A DNA stretch of 64,000 nt, taken from the NCBI RefSeq assembly GCF_021277265.1, contig NZ_JAJSOH010000003.1:62001-126000 (forward strand), read 5' to 3'. Under the pieces are notes generated by a model, which saw only the letters and a list, made by a program, of their open reading frames with translations, was not told the DNA's origin and did no database searches. Position numbers and translations under genes: made by a program. This stretch comes from Kineosporia rhizophila (GTDB taxonomy: Bacteria > Actinomycetota > Actinomycetes > Actinomycetales > Kineosporiaceae). Below are positions 40,958 to 50,255 of the stretch, one piece after another. Positions within the stretch are counted from its first letter, which is position 1; every line of letters starts with the position of its first letter.

Positions 40958-41790
40958 TGCTGCAACGCATCTGGGCGCTGCCCACCGGCAAGATCGCCTT
41001 CGCCATCCTCGGCCTGGTCGCCTTCCTGGCCGTGTTCGGCCCGCTGGTCGCCCCGCAGGACCCGCTGGCCGGCAGCCCGCAGGCCCTGGCCGGGCCGTCC
41101 TGGCAGCACTGGCTGGGCACCGACTACCTGGGCCGCGACGTGCTCAGCCGGCTGCTCGACGGCTCGCGCACCAGCATCGTCGGCTCGCTGCAGGTGGCGC
41201 TGATGGCGATGGCCGTGGGGGTGCTGCCGGGCATCCTGTCGGTCTACCTCGGCCGGGTGTTCGAGTGGACGGCCCTGCGCCTGGTGGACACGCTGATCTC
41301 GCTGCCCTTCCTGGTCTTCGCGGTGGCGGTGACCGCCCTGCTGGGCAACGGCATCACCCAGGCCATGCTCACCGTGGGCGTCCTGGTCTCGCCGCTGTTC
41401 TTCCGGGTCTCCCGGGCGGCCACCCTTGCGGTGGCCCGCTCGCAGTACGTGGAAGCCGCGCTGATCTGCGGCTCCTCGTTCGGGCAGGTGCTGCGCCGGC
41501 ACGTCTGGGTCAAGGTGCTGCCGCCGATCGGGATCGCGCTGGCCCAGACCATCGGCGTCGGCTTCGTGGTGGTCTCCAGCCTGACCTTCCTCGGGGTCGG
41601 GGTGCAGCCCCCGGCTCCCACCTGGGGCGGTCTGCTGGCCTCGGACCTGGGCTACCTGGACTACCAGCCCTGGGCCCCGGTGGTCCCGGCGCTGCTGATC
41701 ATGGGCACCGTCTGGGGCTGCAACCTGCTGGCGGACGCCCTGCGGGACGTTTCCGGTACGCCGCGCCGGGTCGTGGAGGTGGCTCGATGA
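40957..41790 (+). CDS. ABC transporter permease, DppC type
   Basis: A 277-residue permease starting at ATG 40957, which overlaps the previous stop by one base (a GTG one codon earlier is possible). It contains WQHWLGTDYLGRDVLSRLLD, a coupling region ARSQYVEAALICGSSFGQVL and SSLTFLGVGVQPPAPTWG. These are the standard DppC signatures. It forms the channel with the preceding permease and overlaps the first ATPase gene by 4 bp. Confidence 0.92.
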   Translation: MLQRIWALPTGKIAFAILGLVAFLAVFGPLVAPQDPLAGSPQALAGPSWQHWLGTDYLGRDVLSRLLDGSRTSIVGSLQVALMAMAVGVLPGILSVYLGRVFEWTALRLVDTLISLPFLVFAVAVTALLGNGITQAMLTVGVLVSPLFFRVSRAATLAVARSQYVEAALICGSSFGQVLRRHVWVKVLPPIGIALAQTIGVGFVVVSSLTFLGVGVQPPAPTWGGLLASDLGYLDYQPWAPVVPALLIMGTVWGCNLLADALRDVSGTPRRVVEVAR

Positions 41791-42596
41791 GCGATTCGGT
41801 GCTTTCCCTGCAGGACGTACGGATCAGTACCGAGGACCGGGAACTCGTGCACGGGGTCTCCTTCGACCTGCCGGCCGGCGGGGTGGTCGGCATCGTCGGG
41901 GAGTCCGGCAGCGGTAAGACCCTGACCTGCCGCTCGGCCCTGGGCATCCTGCCCGAGGGACTGCACGTCTCGGGCGGCTCGGTCACCATCGACGGCTCGG
42001 ACATCGCGGGCCTGACCACCCGGCAGTGGACGGCGCTGCGGGGCTCGACGATCAGCGCGGTCTTCCAGGACCCGGCCTCGTACCTGAACCCCTCACTGAC
42101 CGTCGGCTCGCAGATCGCCGAGGTGCTGCGGGTCAAGGCCGGGCTGCGCCGGCGCCAGGCCCGGGAACGGGCCCTGGAGCTGCTCTCGGCGGTGCACCTG
42201 CGCGACCCGCACCGGGTCTACGACCAGTACGCGTTCGAACTGTCCGGCGGCATGCAGCAGCGGGTGCTGATCGCGGCCGCCATCTCGCTGGAGCCCAAGG
42301 TGCTGATCGCCGACGAGGCCACCACCGCCCTCGACGTCACCGTGCAGGCCGAGATCCTCGACCTGCTCTCGGACCTGCGCGAGAGCATCGGCCTGGGGCT
42401 GGTCCTGGTCTCCCACGACCTGGCCGTGGTCGCCCAGCTGTGCCAGGAGGTCCTGGTGATGCGCTCCGGCTCGGTGGTCGAGCAGGGCCCCACCGCCCAG
42501 GTGCTGCACGACCCGCAGCACGAGTACACCCAACTGCTGATCCGCGAGCACGAGCAGTACGGGCTCGACCGGTTCCTGGAGGCTGTCGATGGCTGA
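41787..42596 (+). CDS. ABC transporter ATP-binding protein, DppD type
   Basis: A 269-residue ATPase with Walker A GESGSGKT, Q-loop ISAVFQDPASYLNPS, signature LSGGMQQR, Walker B VLIADEATTALD and LVLVSHDLAVVAQL. PQHEYTQLL near the end is typical of peptide-transporter ATPases. Walker B has ADEA rather than ADEP, a common DppD variant. ATG 41787 overlaps the permease stop; the second ATPase overlaps its end by 8 bp. Confidence 0.93.
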   Translation: MSDSVLSLQDVRISTEDRELVHGVSFDLPAGGVVGIVGESGSGKTLTCRSALGILPEGLHVSGGSVTIDGSDIAGLTTRQWTALRGSTISAVFQDPASYLNPSLTVGSQIAEVLRVKAGLRRRQARERALELLSAVHLRDPHRVYDQYAFELSGGMQQRVLIAAAISLEPKVLIADEATTALDVTVQAEILDLLSDLRESIGLGLVLVSHDLAVVAQLCQEVLVMRSGSVVEQGPTAQVLHDPQHEYTQLLIREHEQYGLDRFLEAVDG

Positions 42597-43407
42597 ACCC
42601 GTCCTGGAAGTGACCGATCTCGAGGTGCACTACGGCCTCCGGGCCAAGCGTCACCGGGCCCTGACCGGGGTCTCGCTGTCGGTGCGGGCCGGGGAGGCGG
42701 TCGGCCTGATCGGCGAGACCGGCTCGGGCAAGTCCACCCTGGCCCGTTCGGTCCTCGGCCTGGTCTCGCCCAGCGCCGGCCGGATCCGGGTGGGCGGCCA
42801 GGACGTCACCGGCTACTCGCAGCGGCAGTGGCGGGCCTTCCGCCGGCGCGGGGTGGTGCAGTACGTGTTCCAGGACCCGCTGCGCAGCCTCGACCCCGAC
42901 CTCACCGTCCAGGAGTCGCTGCTGGAACCGCTGCTGGTGCGCGGCGACTCGCGCGCCGAGGCCCTGGGCCTGGTCCGGACCCAGCTGGAGCGGGTCAACC
43001 TGGAGGCGGAACTGCTGCCCCGCCTGCCCGCCGAGCTCTCCGGCGGTCAGCGTCAGCGGGTGGCCGTGGCCCGGGCCCTGGTGGTCCAGCCGCAGCTGAT
43101 CATCCTGGACGAGCCGGTCTCGGCGCTCGACGCGGCCAACCGGGTGCAGGTGCTGCAGATCATCAAGGACCTGCGCGACGCCGGCACCGCGCTGGTGTTC
43201 ATCTCCCACGACCTGGGCTCGGTGGCCGGGGTCGCCGACCGGGTGGCCGTGCTCTACCAGGGCGAACTGGTCGAGGCCGGGCCGACCCGCACGGTGCTGA
43301 GGGAACCGCAGCACGCCTACACCCGCCTGCTGCTCGGTTCCGTGCCCACCCTGCGCTCGGCCCCGGCCTCGCGCGAAGAACGCCGGGCCCTGCGGGCCCA
43401 GCTGTAG
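42589..43407 (+). CDS. ABC transporter ATP-binding protein, DppF type
   Basis: A 272-residue ATPase with Walker A GETGSGKST, Q-loop VVQYVFQDPLRSLDPD, signature LSGGQRQR, Walker [17 protein letters not shown] and LVFISHDLGSVAGVAD. It completes a separate DppD/DppF pair, unlike the fused ATPase of the other operon. The PQHAYTRLLL end is present. A 23-bp gap with a strong GAGAGGAG leads to the next LLM gene. Confidence 0.93.
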   Translation: MAEPVLEVTDLEVHYGLRAKRHRALTGVSLSVRAGEAVGLIGETGSGKSTLARSVLGLVSPSAGRIRVGGQDVTGYSQRQWRAFRRRGVVQYVFQDPLRSLDPDLTVQESLLEPLLVRGDSRAEALGLVRTQLERVNLEAELLPRLPAELSGGQRQRVAVARALVVQPQLIILDEPVSALDAANRVQVLQIIKDLRDAGTALVFISHDLGSVAGVADRVAVLYQGELVEAGPTRTVLREPQHAYTRLLLGSVPTLRSAPASREERRALRAQL

Positions 43408-43430
43408 ACCACCCCTCGAGAGGAGTTGCC

Positions 43431-44762
43431 ATGACCCGCAAGCTGCATCTCGCGGTCTCCGCCTACGGGGTGGGCGGCCCCGGCCAGCACGGCCTGTGGA
43501 AGGACCCCCGGGTCCCGAAGAACGCCAGCATCGACATCCAGTACTACATCCGCCAGGCCCAGATCGCCGAACAGGCCCTGTTCGACGCGTTCTTCGTGGT
43601 CGACAGCCAGTTCATCACCGCCGACTACCCCTCGCACTACCTCAACCGGCTGGAGCCGCTGACCCTGCTCTCGGCGGTGGCCACCCACACCAGCCGGATC
43701 GGCCTGGTCGCCACCGCCAGTTCCACCTACAACTCGCCGTTCAACCTGGCCCGGCGCTTCGCCTCGCTGGACCAGATCAGCGGCGGGCGGGCGGCCTGGA
43801 ACGTGGTCACCAGCTTCGACACCGGCACCTCGCGCAACTACGGCCTGGACGAGCACCTCGACTACGCCACCCGTTACGGCCGGGCGCTCGAGGCGGTGCA
43901 GGTGGTCCGCGGGCTGTGGGACTCCTACGAGGACGACGCCTTTCCCGCCGACCTCGACGCGAACGTGTTCCTCGACCCGGCCAAGCTGCACGCCCTGAAC
44001 CACGTCGGCGAGCACTTCAAAGTGGCCGGTCCGCTGAACATCTCGCGTTCCCCGCAGGGCCAGCCGGTGATCTTCCAGGCCGGGGTCTCCGAGGAGGGCC
44101 GTAACCTGGCCGCGCAGGTGGCCGAGGGCATCTACGCCCCGGGTGGCTCGCAGGCCGAGGCCCAGGCCTACTTCCGCGACATCAAGCGCCGGGCCGAGGC
44201 GGTGGGCCGCGACCCGCAGCACGTGCTGATCTTCACCGGAGCCACCCCGGTAGTGGCCGGCACCGACGATGAGGCGCACCGGCGATCGCGTGAGATCTTC
44301 GAGGAGGACAACGACTTCGACCGCAAGCTCGGCTTCCTCGGGCGCAGCTTCGGAGCGTACGACTTCAGCCGGCACGACCTCGACGCACCCTTCCCCGACG
44401 TGGCGCACCTGGCCGAGAAGGGCGGCCGCACCGCCGGTCAGGCGATCGTCGACCGGGCCGCGGCCGAGAACCTGACCCTGCGGCAGGTGGTGGACACGCT
44501 CACCGAGTACAAGCCTTCCCCGTTCACCGGCGCTCCCGACACCGTGGCCGACGCGATCGAGGAGTGGTTCGTCACCGGTGCGGCCGACGGTCTGAACCTG
44601 CGCTTCCGTGCGCTGGAGGATCTGGAGCGGTTCGCCGGGGACGTGGTGCCGGTGCTGCAGAAGCGCGGACTGTTCCGGACCGAGTACGAGGCGGACACCC
44701 TGCGCGGCAATCTCGGCCTTCCGATCCCGGAAAACCGTTACACGGCGGAGGTTGCCCAGTGA
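43431..44762 (+). CDS. NtaA/DszA-type FMN-dependent monooxygenase (LLM)
   Basis: A 443-residue full-length enzyme, ATG 43431 after GAGAGGAG. Motifs: KLHLAVSAYGVGGPGQHGLW, FDAFFVVDSQFITADYPSHYL, LVATASSTYNSPFNLARRF, LDQISGGRAAWNVVTS and PVIFQAGVSEEGRNLAAQ. It is a close paralogue of the enzyme at 36962 and probably arose by duplication with divergence in substrate. The next gene, an FAD monooxygenase, overlaps its stop by 4 bp. Confidence 0.9.
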   Translation: MTRKLHLAVSAYGVGGPGQHGLWKDPRVPKNASIDIQYYIRQAQIAEQALFDAFFVVDSQFITADYPSHYLNRLEPLTLLSAVATHTSRIGLVATASSTYNSPFNLARRFASLDQISGGRAAWNVVTSFDTGTSRNYGLDEHLDYATRYGRALEAVQVVRGLWDSYEDDAFPADLDANVFLDPAKLHALNHVGEHFKVAGPLNISRSPQGQPVIFQAGVSEEGRNLAAQVAEGIYAPGGSQAEAQAYFRDIKRRAEAVGRDPQHVLIFTGATPVVAGTDDEAHRRSREIFEEDNDFDRKLGFLGRSFGAYDFSRHDLDAPFPDVAHLAEKGGRTAGQAIVDRAAAENLTLRQVVDTLTEYKPSPFTGAPDTVADAIEEWFVTGAADGLNLRFRALEDLERFAGDVVPVLQKRGLFRTEYEADTLRGNLGLPIPENRYTAEVAQ

Positions 44763-46420
44763 GCCGCACCTTGACCGGAGGCCGCGACGTCCACGTCGTG
44801 CCCTTCCCGCAGGACACGCCACCGGTCGCAGTTGACGTCCTGGTCGTCGGTGCCGGGCCGGTCGGCCTCTCCGCTGCGGTCGAACTGCGCGGCCGCGGCC
44901 TGAACGTGGCCGTGGTGGACAAAGCCACCGAAGCGACGCTGGTACGGGCCGGCGCGATGGGCCATACCCCGCGCGTGGTCGAGCATTTCCGTCGCTGGGG
45001 TCTGCTGCAGCGGATTCGCGACGAGTGGACGTTCCCTCCGGAGTGGAACCGTGGTATCCGGCTGATCACCTCACTGGCCGGTCACGACCTGGGGCCGGAT
45101 CCGGTGTACTCGCGCACCGCCCAACGCAAACCGAGTGTGGAAGAGGCCCTCCGACGTCCTCAATCGGCTCTGCAAAAGGTCTTCCTGGACCGCCTGCGCG
45201 AGCTGGACGTGCCGGTCTCCGGAGGCTGGGAATTACGGGCACTGCAAGAAACTGAGGACGGGGTGCTCGCCTCCGTGGTCCGCGACGGTGAGGAGCGGGT
45301 CGTCGAGGCGCGGTTCATCATCGGCGCCGACGGAAACCGCAGCACCGTGCGCACTCTGGCAGGCATCGAACGAGACGGTGAACGGGCCACCGAGAAGCGC
45401 TACCGGCTGATCGTGCGCACCGGCGACATCGCCGACAAGGTCGGACCGGCGCCCAGTGGCGTGAACATCGTCTTCAACGAGAAGTCCTCGGGATTCCTGG
45501 CGGCCGTCAGCCACCACGACTGGCGGGTGTACGCCGGTCCCTTCCCCCTCGACCACGAACCCACCGAGAGCGAACTGATCGAGACCGCGCAGGCGTCCTT
45601 CGGTTTCGATCTGGACCTGGAACTGGTCTCGGCAACGGTCTACTACGACGCCAGCCGGATCGCCCAGACCTTCCGGCGTGGGCGAATCCTGCTGGCCGGG
45701 GATGCGGCGCACGTGCGCACCCCGGGCGGCAACCTCGGTGAGGGCTTCGGCGACGTGGTCAACCTGGGCTGGAAACTGGCTGCGGTCCTGCAGAACCAGG
45801 CCTCGGACGGACTGCTCGACTCCTACGACGAGGAGCGCCGCCGGCACAACTGGCGCATCGCCGACCACGCCCTGGAACGCTCACGCCGCAGCCGCGCCAC
45901 CCTGGCCGAGTTGCGGGCCGAGGGCATCCCGGCCGACGACGACGTGAGCGAGTGGGCGGGGGAGCGACGCGAGAAGATCCGGGCCCGGCTGGCCGCGGAG
46001 TCGGTGGTCGCCCCGGGCGTCACCTTCGACGAGCGCTACGACCAGTCCCGCTCCATCTGGTACGAGGCGGAACCCGACGAGCCGGAATGGGATCCGGCGG
46101 TCTACCAGGACGACCCGAGGCCCGGCCACCGGGCGCCGAACGGTCTGGTCGACACCTACGGCAGTACGCTCTACGACCGGATCGGTGCCGGGTTCGCCCT
46201 GGTATCGCTGGGCGACAACCGTTCGCTGGAGACCTCGTTCAGTGAGGCCGCGGAACGCCGTGGGCTGGGCTTCACGGTGATCCACCTGAAAGACGTTCCG
46301 GCGGGCCAGCTCTACCAGGACGCGCCGTACTTCCTGATCCGCCCCGACCAGCACGTGGCCTGGCGCGGTGAGGAACTACCCCCGGGCGGGGCGGAGGCGG
46401 TGTTCGAGCGGGTGCTCTAG
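44759..46420 (+). CDS. FAD-dependent aromatic hydroxylase (PheA/TfdB family)
   Basis: A 553-residue class A flavoprotein monooxygenase. The GxGxxG motif is DVLVVGAGPVGLSAAVEL (about residues 27-44). The middle motif is IGADGNRSTVR, and the FAD ribityl motif is LLAGDAAHVRTPGGNLGEGF, followed by DVVNLGWKLAAVLQ. A C-terminal thioredoxin-like dimer domain is likely. It reduces its own FAD with NAD(P)H, so needs no separate reductase. GTG 44759 overlaps the LLM stop. It may hydroxylate the aromatic product left after desulfurisation. Confidence 0.9.
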   Translation: MSRTLTGGRDVHVVPFPQDTPPVAVDVLVVGAGPVGLSAAVELRGRGLNVAVVDKATEATLVRAGAMGHTPRVVEHFRRWGLLQRIRDEWTFPPEWNRGIRLITSLAGHDLGPDPVYSRTAQRKPSVEEALRRPQSALQKVFLDRLRELDVPVSGGWELRALQETEDGVLASVVRDGEERVVEARFIIGADGNRSTVRTLAGIERDGERATEKRYRLIVRTGDIADKVGPAPSGVNIVFNEKSSGFLAAVSHHDWRVYAGPFPLDHEPTESELIETAQASFGFDLDLELVSATVYYDASRIAQTFRRGRILLAGDAAHVRTPGGNLGEGFGDVVNLGWKLAAVLQNQASDGLLDSYDEERRRHNWRIADHALERSRRSRATLAELRAEGIPADDDVSEWAGERREKIRARLAAESVVAPGVTFDERYDQSRSIWYEAEPDEPEWDPAVYQDDPRPGHRAPNGLVDTYGSTLYDRIGAGFALVSLGDNRSLETSFSEAAERRGLGFTVIHLKDVPAGQLYQDAPYFLIRPDQHVAWRGEELPPGGAEAVFERVL

Positions 46421-47007
46421 ACGGCGGCGGTGCGGGGCCTGCGGCTGATGTCGGCGCAGGCCCCGCACACCGACTCGGGGATCAGGCCCACACGCATGAG
46501 CACGGCGAAGATCCGGCAGCCGACGCAGAACCCGAGCGCCGACTCCAAGCCGGCGAACACCACCATCATGGCCAGCAGCACCTGCGCCGGCCCGGCCAGC
46601 CCCAGAGCCGTGAGCACGACCGCGGCGCTGGTCACGACCGCCCCGATCGCCTGGGCGAACCGCTTGGGCGGGCCGGGCGTGAGACGAGCCGGACCCAGCC
46701 GCGGCGCGATCACCCGGGTGGCCAGCTGACCCAGCGGGCTGAACGTGGGCCCGGCCGCCACCCGAGCGATGAACCCGTAGGCCAGCAGCACGCTCAGCCA
46801 CAGCCAGCCCTCGCCGACGAACAGGCTCAGCACGAGGGTGAGCCCGGACAAGGCCACCACCCCGGCCGCCACCGACCGCGCGGCCAACTCGTTCACCGGA
46901 TTGGGGAAGCTGAACAGACCCGGCTTCGGGACGGAGACCAACTGGGCTGCCCTGACCTGCTCCATCGTGCGTTCCGTTCCGTCCGACGTCGTTCGCTCGG
47001 CCCCCAT
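46417..47007 (-). CDS. DUF4395 membrane protein
   Basis: A protein of up to 196 residues; ATG 46965 (giving MEQVRAAQL) is an alternative start. It has about four hydrophobic segments and the DUF4395 pattern: FPNPVNELAAR, GPPKRFAQAIG, LESALGFCVGCRIFAVLMR and IPESVCGACADI. The conserved CxxC-like cysteines suggest redox or sulfur chemistry. Family members often lie near sulfurtransferase or thioredoxin genes. Its stop codon shares the CTAG with the convergent FAD monooxygenase stop. Confidence 0.85.
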   Translation of the reverse strand: MGAERTTSDGTERTMEQVRAAQLVSVPKPGLFSFPNPVNELAARSVAAGVVALSGLTLVLSLFVGEGWLWLSVLLAYGFIARVAAGPTFSPLGQLATRVIAPRLGPARLTPGPPKRFAQAIGAVVTSAAVVLTALGLAGPAQVLLAMMVVFAGLESALGFCVGCRIFAVLMRVGLIPESVCGACADISRRPRTAAV

Positions 47008-47105
47008 GACATCATGCCTATGTTTCCGGTAGGAAATTCGGACGGGAGGGCGTCGGCTGACCTTCGGTCCAGTCCACCTGGCCGTGCAGGTAGCCAGTCG
47101 GAGCG

Positions 47106-47132
47106 CATTGGCTATCGATCAACATGCCAATC
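47106..47132. promoter_or_regulatory. Operator-like dyad ATTGGC-N13-GCCAAT
   Basis: Between DUF4395 and the YczE-type gene. The arms and the 13-bp spacer match the architecture of CATTGTC-N13-GACAATG at 19746, with 16 of 27 identical positions by eye, including CATTG and CTA. It ends 17 bp before the chosen YczE start. Possibly the same regulator. Confidence 0.45.
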
Positions 47133-47149
47133 GTCGTGAGGATGCTCGG

Positions 47150-47827
47150 GTGTCAACCCTTCGCCCCGCGCTGCCCCGACTGACCCAATTGCTGATCGGC
47201 CTCTTCCTCTACGGCGTGGCCACGGCCCTGATCGTGCAGGCGTCGGTCGGCGTGGTGTCGTGGTCGGTCCTGACCCAGGGCCTGCAGAACCTGGTGCCGT
47301 GGTCGTTCGGCACGCTGACCTTCGTGATCAGTTTCGTGGTGCTGCTGCTGTGGTTCCCGCTGCGGCAGCGGCCCGGCCTCGGAACTGTGCTGAACGTGCT
47401 GCTGGTGGGGCTGTTCGCAGACCTGACCTTCGCCGTGGTTCCGGAGCCGCAGACCCTGCCCGGCCGGATTCTCGTGTTCACCGTCGGCCTGGTGCTCCTG
47501 GCCGTGGCCACTGCCTGCTACATCGGGCCGGGCTACGGCACCGGCCCCCGGGACGGTCTGATGCTGGGCATCCACGAACGCTTCGGCCTGCCGATCTGGA
47601 AGGCCCGCACGCTCATCGAGGTCTCGGTGGTGCTGGTCGGCTGGGCGCTCGGCGGCGATCTGGGCGTGGGCACAGTGGTGGCCACGCTCGCGATCGGGCC
47701 GCTGGTGCACCCGCTCATCCCCTTGTTCGCCCGGCCGGCCCAGCCGGCTCAGGCCGAGGAGACCCAGCAGACCCAGCCGGCCGAGCGGGTCCGGGAGTCC
47801 GCGGACGCCGGGGTGCTCAGGCCTTGA
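47150..47827 (+). CDS. YczE/YitT-type membrane protein
   Basis: About 225 residues with five or so hydrophobic segments. The family signature GPGYGTGPRDGLMLGIHERF and LPIWKARTLIEVSVVLVGW are clear. I choose GTG 47150, preceded by GAGGAT; an ATG at 47084 would add 22 charged residues that do not look conserved. The C-terminal tail is Gln/Ala-rich. Family function is poorly known; some YczE proteins are linked to export or antibiotic production. Its end overlaps the convergent universal stress gene by 11 bp. Confidence 0.85.
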   Translation: MSTLRPALPRLTQLLIGLFLYGVATALIVQASVGVVSWSVLTQGLQNLVPWSFGTLTFVISFVVLLLWFPLRQRPGLGTVLNVLLVGLFADLTFAVVPEPQTLPGRILVFTVGLVLLAVATACYIGPGYGTGPRDGLMLGIHERFGLPIWKARTLIEVSVVLVGWALGGDLGVGTVVATLAIGPLVHPLIPLFARPAQPAQAEETQQTQPAERVRESADAGVLRP

Positions 47828-48203
47828 CCGCCAGCACCTGACAGTCGGCGTCGAGCAGGATGCGCTGGGCGTCGCTGCCGAGCAGGAACTTGCCCACCGC
47901 GGAGCGGTGCCGGATACCGATGACGATCACGGACGCCCGGTGGCGGCCGGCGGCGGCCAGCACGGCACCGGGGATGTCGGGGTCGACCGGGCGTTCCACG
48001 CTCAGGCGTACGCCGGCGGTGGAGGCCCGTTCCTGCAGTGCGTCGAGGGCCTCGGCGCTGGCGAAGTGCGGGTCGACCAGGGCGTCGCCCTTGGTGGCGT
48101 TCACCAGCACGATGTCGCTGCCGCGGAAGACGGCCTGCTCCAGGGCGGCGGTGAAGGCGGCCTCGGCGGCGGGGTTGGGGACGTGGGCCAGGACTACGGT
48201 CAC
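47817..48203 (-). CDS. Universal stress protein (UspA)
   Basis: A 128-residue UspA-fold protein starting GTG 48203 ([16 protein letters not shown]). The ATP-binding end is [36 protein letters not shown] in pattern, with G-x2-H-x4-G-x(n)-S motif residues ([16 protein letters not shown]). It is the last gene of the TctCBA operon; its start overlaps the tctA stop by 4 bp. Usp genes often follow TctA in actinobacteria, suggesting energy sensing of the transport. Confidence 0.9.
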   Translation of the reverse strand: MTVVLAHVPNPAAEAAFTAALEQAVFRGSDIVLVNATKGDALVDPHFASAEALDALQERASTAGVRLSVERPVDPDIPGAVLAAAGRHRASVIVIGIRHRSAVGKFLLGSDAQRILLDADCQVLAVKA

Positions 48204-49723
48204 TGGTTCTGCTCCTCTTTCGGCTGGGTTGTCTCGGTGGTGGCCGGCCTGCGGACCAGACGCAGGGTCAGGGGGATCAGGACCACCAGGGCACAGATGA
48301 CCAGGACGGTGGCGGAGAACGCGGTGGACCAGAGGGTGCTGACGTCGCCCTCGCTGATCGCCAGGGCCCGGCGCAGCTGCTGCTCGGCGATCGGGCCGAG
48401 GATCAGGCCGACCACGGCGGGAGCGACCGGCCAGCCGTAGCGCCGCATCACGAAACCCAGGGCGCCGATGGCGAACAGCAGGGCGACGTCGATGGCGGAG
48501 AGGTTGATCGTGTACGAGCCGAGGGCGGCGAACATCAGGATGCCCGCGTACAGGTAGGGGCGGGGGATGCGCAGCAGGCGCGTCCACAGGCCCACCAGGG
48601 GCAGGTTCAGCGCCAGCAGCAGCACGTTGCCGATGTAGAGGCTGGCCAGCAGGGCCCAGACCAGGTCGCCGTTGGTCTCGAACAGGGCCGGCCCGGGCTG
48701 CAGCCCGTACTGCTGGAAGGCGGCCAGGAGGACGGCGGCGGTCGCCGAGGTGGGGAGCCCGAGGGTGAGCAGGGGTACCAGAACACCGGCGGCGGCGGCG
48801 TTGTTGGCGGCCTCCGGCCCGGCCACGCCCTCGATCGCGCCCTTGCCGAACTCCTCGGGGTGCTTGGACAGGCGCTTCTCGGCGGCGTAGGACAGGAACG
48901 TGGGGATCTCGGCGCCGCCGGCCGGGAGGGTGCCGAAGGGGAAGCCGAGGGCGGTGCCGCGCAGCCAGGGTTTCCACGAGCGGCTCAGGTCCTGCCGGGT
49001 CATCCAGGGGCCGGAGACGTTGAGCAGCTGGGCCGGGGTGTGCCGCAGCCGGGAGGCCACCCACAGCGCCTCGCCCACCGCGAACAGGCCGACCGCCACC
49101 ACGACCACGTCGACCCCGTCGGCCAGCTGCGGGATGCCGAGGGTGAGCCGGGACTGCCCGGTGAGCGCGTCGATGCCGACCAGGCCCAGGGTGAGACCGA
49201 TCAGCAGGCTGGCCAGACCCCGCACCAGGCTGGCCCCGAGCACCGCCGAGACGGTCAGGAAGGCCAGGATCATCAGGGCGAAGTAGTCCTGCGGGCCGAG
49301 TTTCACGGCCAGGTCGGCGATCTGCGGGGCGATCAGGGTGAGCAGGATCGTGGCCAGGGTGCCGGCCACGAACGAGCCGATCGCGGCGGTGGCCAGGGCG
49401 GCCGCCCCGCGTCCGGCCTTGGCCATCCGGTTGCCCTCGAGGGCGGTGACGATGGACGAGGCCTCGCCCGGGGTGTTCAGCAGGATGGAGGTGGTGGAGC
49501 CGCCGTACATGCCGCCGTAGTAGATGCCCGCGAACATGATGAACGCGCCGGTCGGGTCGAGGGTGAAGGTGATCGGCAGCAGCAGCGCCACGGTCATCGC
49601 CGGGCCGATGCCCGGCAGCACCCCCACGGCGGTGCCGATCAGCACCCCGGCCAGCGCGTACAGCAGGTAGGTGGGGGTCAGCGCGTCCTGGAAGCCCTGC
49701 AGCAGCAGGTCGAAACTGCCCAT
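48200..49723 (-). CDS. tctA: Tripartite tricarboxylate transporter large permease
   Basis: A 507-residue membrane protein with about 11-12 hydrophobic segments. The TctA signature [20 protein letters not shown] and [20 protein letters not shown] is clear, with [16 protein letters not shown] in the second half. It imports citrate or other carboxylates with TctB and the binding protein TctC, driven by ion gradient. ATG 49723 is 1 bp after the tctB stop. The actual substrate is unknown; TctC paralogues bind many carboxylates, terephthalate and others. Confidence 0.94.
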   Translation of the reverse strand: MGSFDLLLQGFQDALTPTYLLYALAGVLIGTAVGVLPGIGPAMTVALLLPITFTLDPTGAFIMFAGIYYGGMYGGSTTSILLNTPGEASSIVTALEGNRMAKAGRGAAALATAAIGSFVAGTLATILLTLIAPQIADLAVKLGPQDYFALMILAFLTVSAVLGASLVRGLASLLIGLTLGLVGIDALTGQSRLTLGIPQLADGVDVVVVAVGLFAVGEALWVASRLRHTPAQLLNVSGPWMTRQDLSRSWKPWLRGTALGFPFGTLPAGGAEIPTFLSYAAEKRLSKHPEEFGKGAIEGVAGPEAANNAAAAGVLVPLLTLGLPTSATAAVLLAAFQQYGLQPGPALFETNGDLVWALLASLYIGNVLLLALNLPLVGLWTRLLRIPRPYLYAGILMFAALGSYTINLSAIDVALLFAIGALGFVMRRYGWPVAPAVVGLILGPIAEQQLRRALAISEGDVSTLWSTAFSATVLVICALVVLIPLTLRLVRRPATTETTQPKEEQNQ

Positions 49724-49724
49724 C

Positions 49725-50255
49725 TCAGATCACCGCCTGGAGGATGCCGTTGGGCAGGTACACGCCGAGCAGGCGGGTGAACACGATGAAGGTGACGAAC
49801 GGGGCCAGCAGGCTGACCGCGACCAGCGAGCGCGGGTTGCGGGCGCCCAGCGTCCAGGCCGTGCCGGCGAACAGGCCGATGGTCGAGAGCAGGTAGCCGA
49901 CCGGTTCGAGGACCAGGACGTAGACGAGCATCAGTCCGGCCAGGGCGCCCAGGGTGGGCCAGCTGGTGCGGGCCTCGCTGTCCACGTCCTCGCCCTGCTC
50001 GGGCTCGGCCCGGTCGCCGCGCCAGACCGCCACCGCCAGCCACAGACCCACCACGATCAGGCCGCCGCCGACCACGTAGGGGAAGAACCGCGGGCCGATC
50101 GCGCCCTCGGTGGGCGGGGTACGCAGCCCGTGCCCGTCGATGATCATGTAGATGCCGACCAGGACGAGCAGAACGGCAGGGACGATCTCGGTCAGGCCGC
50201 GGTCCGTGTGGTCGGTCCCGTCGGTGTGGTCGGGTGTCTGCGGCGTGGAGGTCAC
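49725..50255 (-). CDS. tctB: Tripartite tricarboxylate transporter small permease
   Basis: A 176-residue TctB protein with four predicted membrane segments ([72 protein letters not shown]). [13 protein letters not shown] is the conserved TctB block. GTG 50255 overlaps the tctC stop by 4 bp. A His/Asp/Thr-rich cytoplasmic start ([12 protein letters not shown]) is unusual but short. Essential partner of TctA. Confidence 0.9.
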   Translation of the reverse strand: MTSTPQTPDHTDGTDHTDRGLTEIVPAVLLVLVGIYMIIDGHGLRTPPTEGAIGPRFFPYVVGGGLIVVGLWLAVAVWRGDRAEPEQGEDVDSEARTSWPTLGALAGLMLVYVLVLEPVGYLLSTIGLFAGTAWTLGARNPRSLVAVSLLAPFVTFIVFTRLLGVYLPNGILQAVI

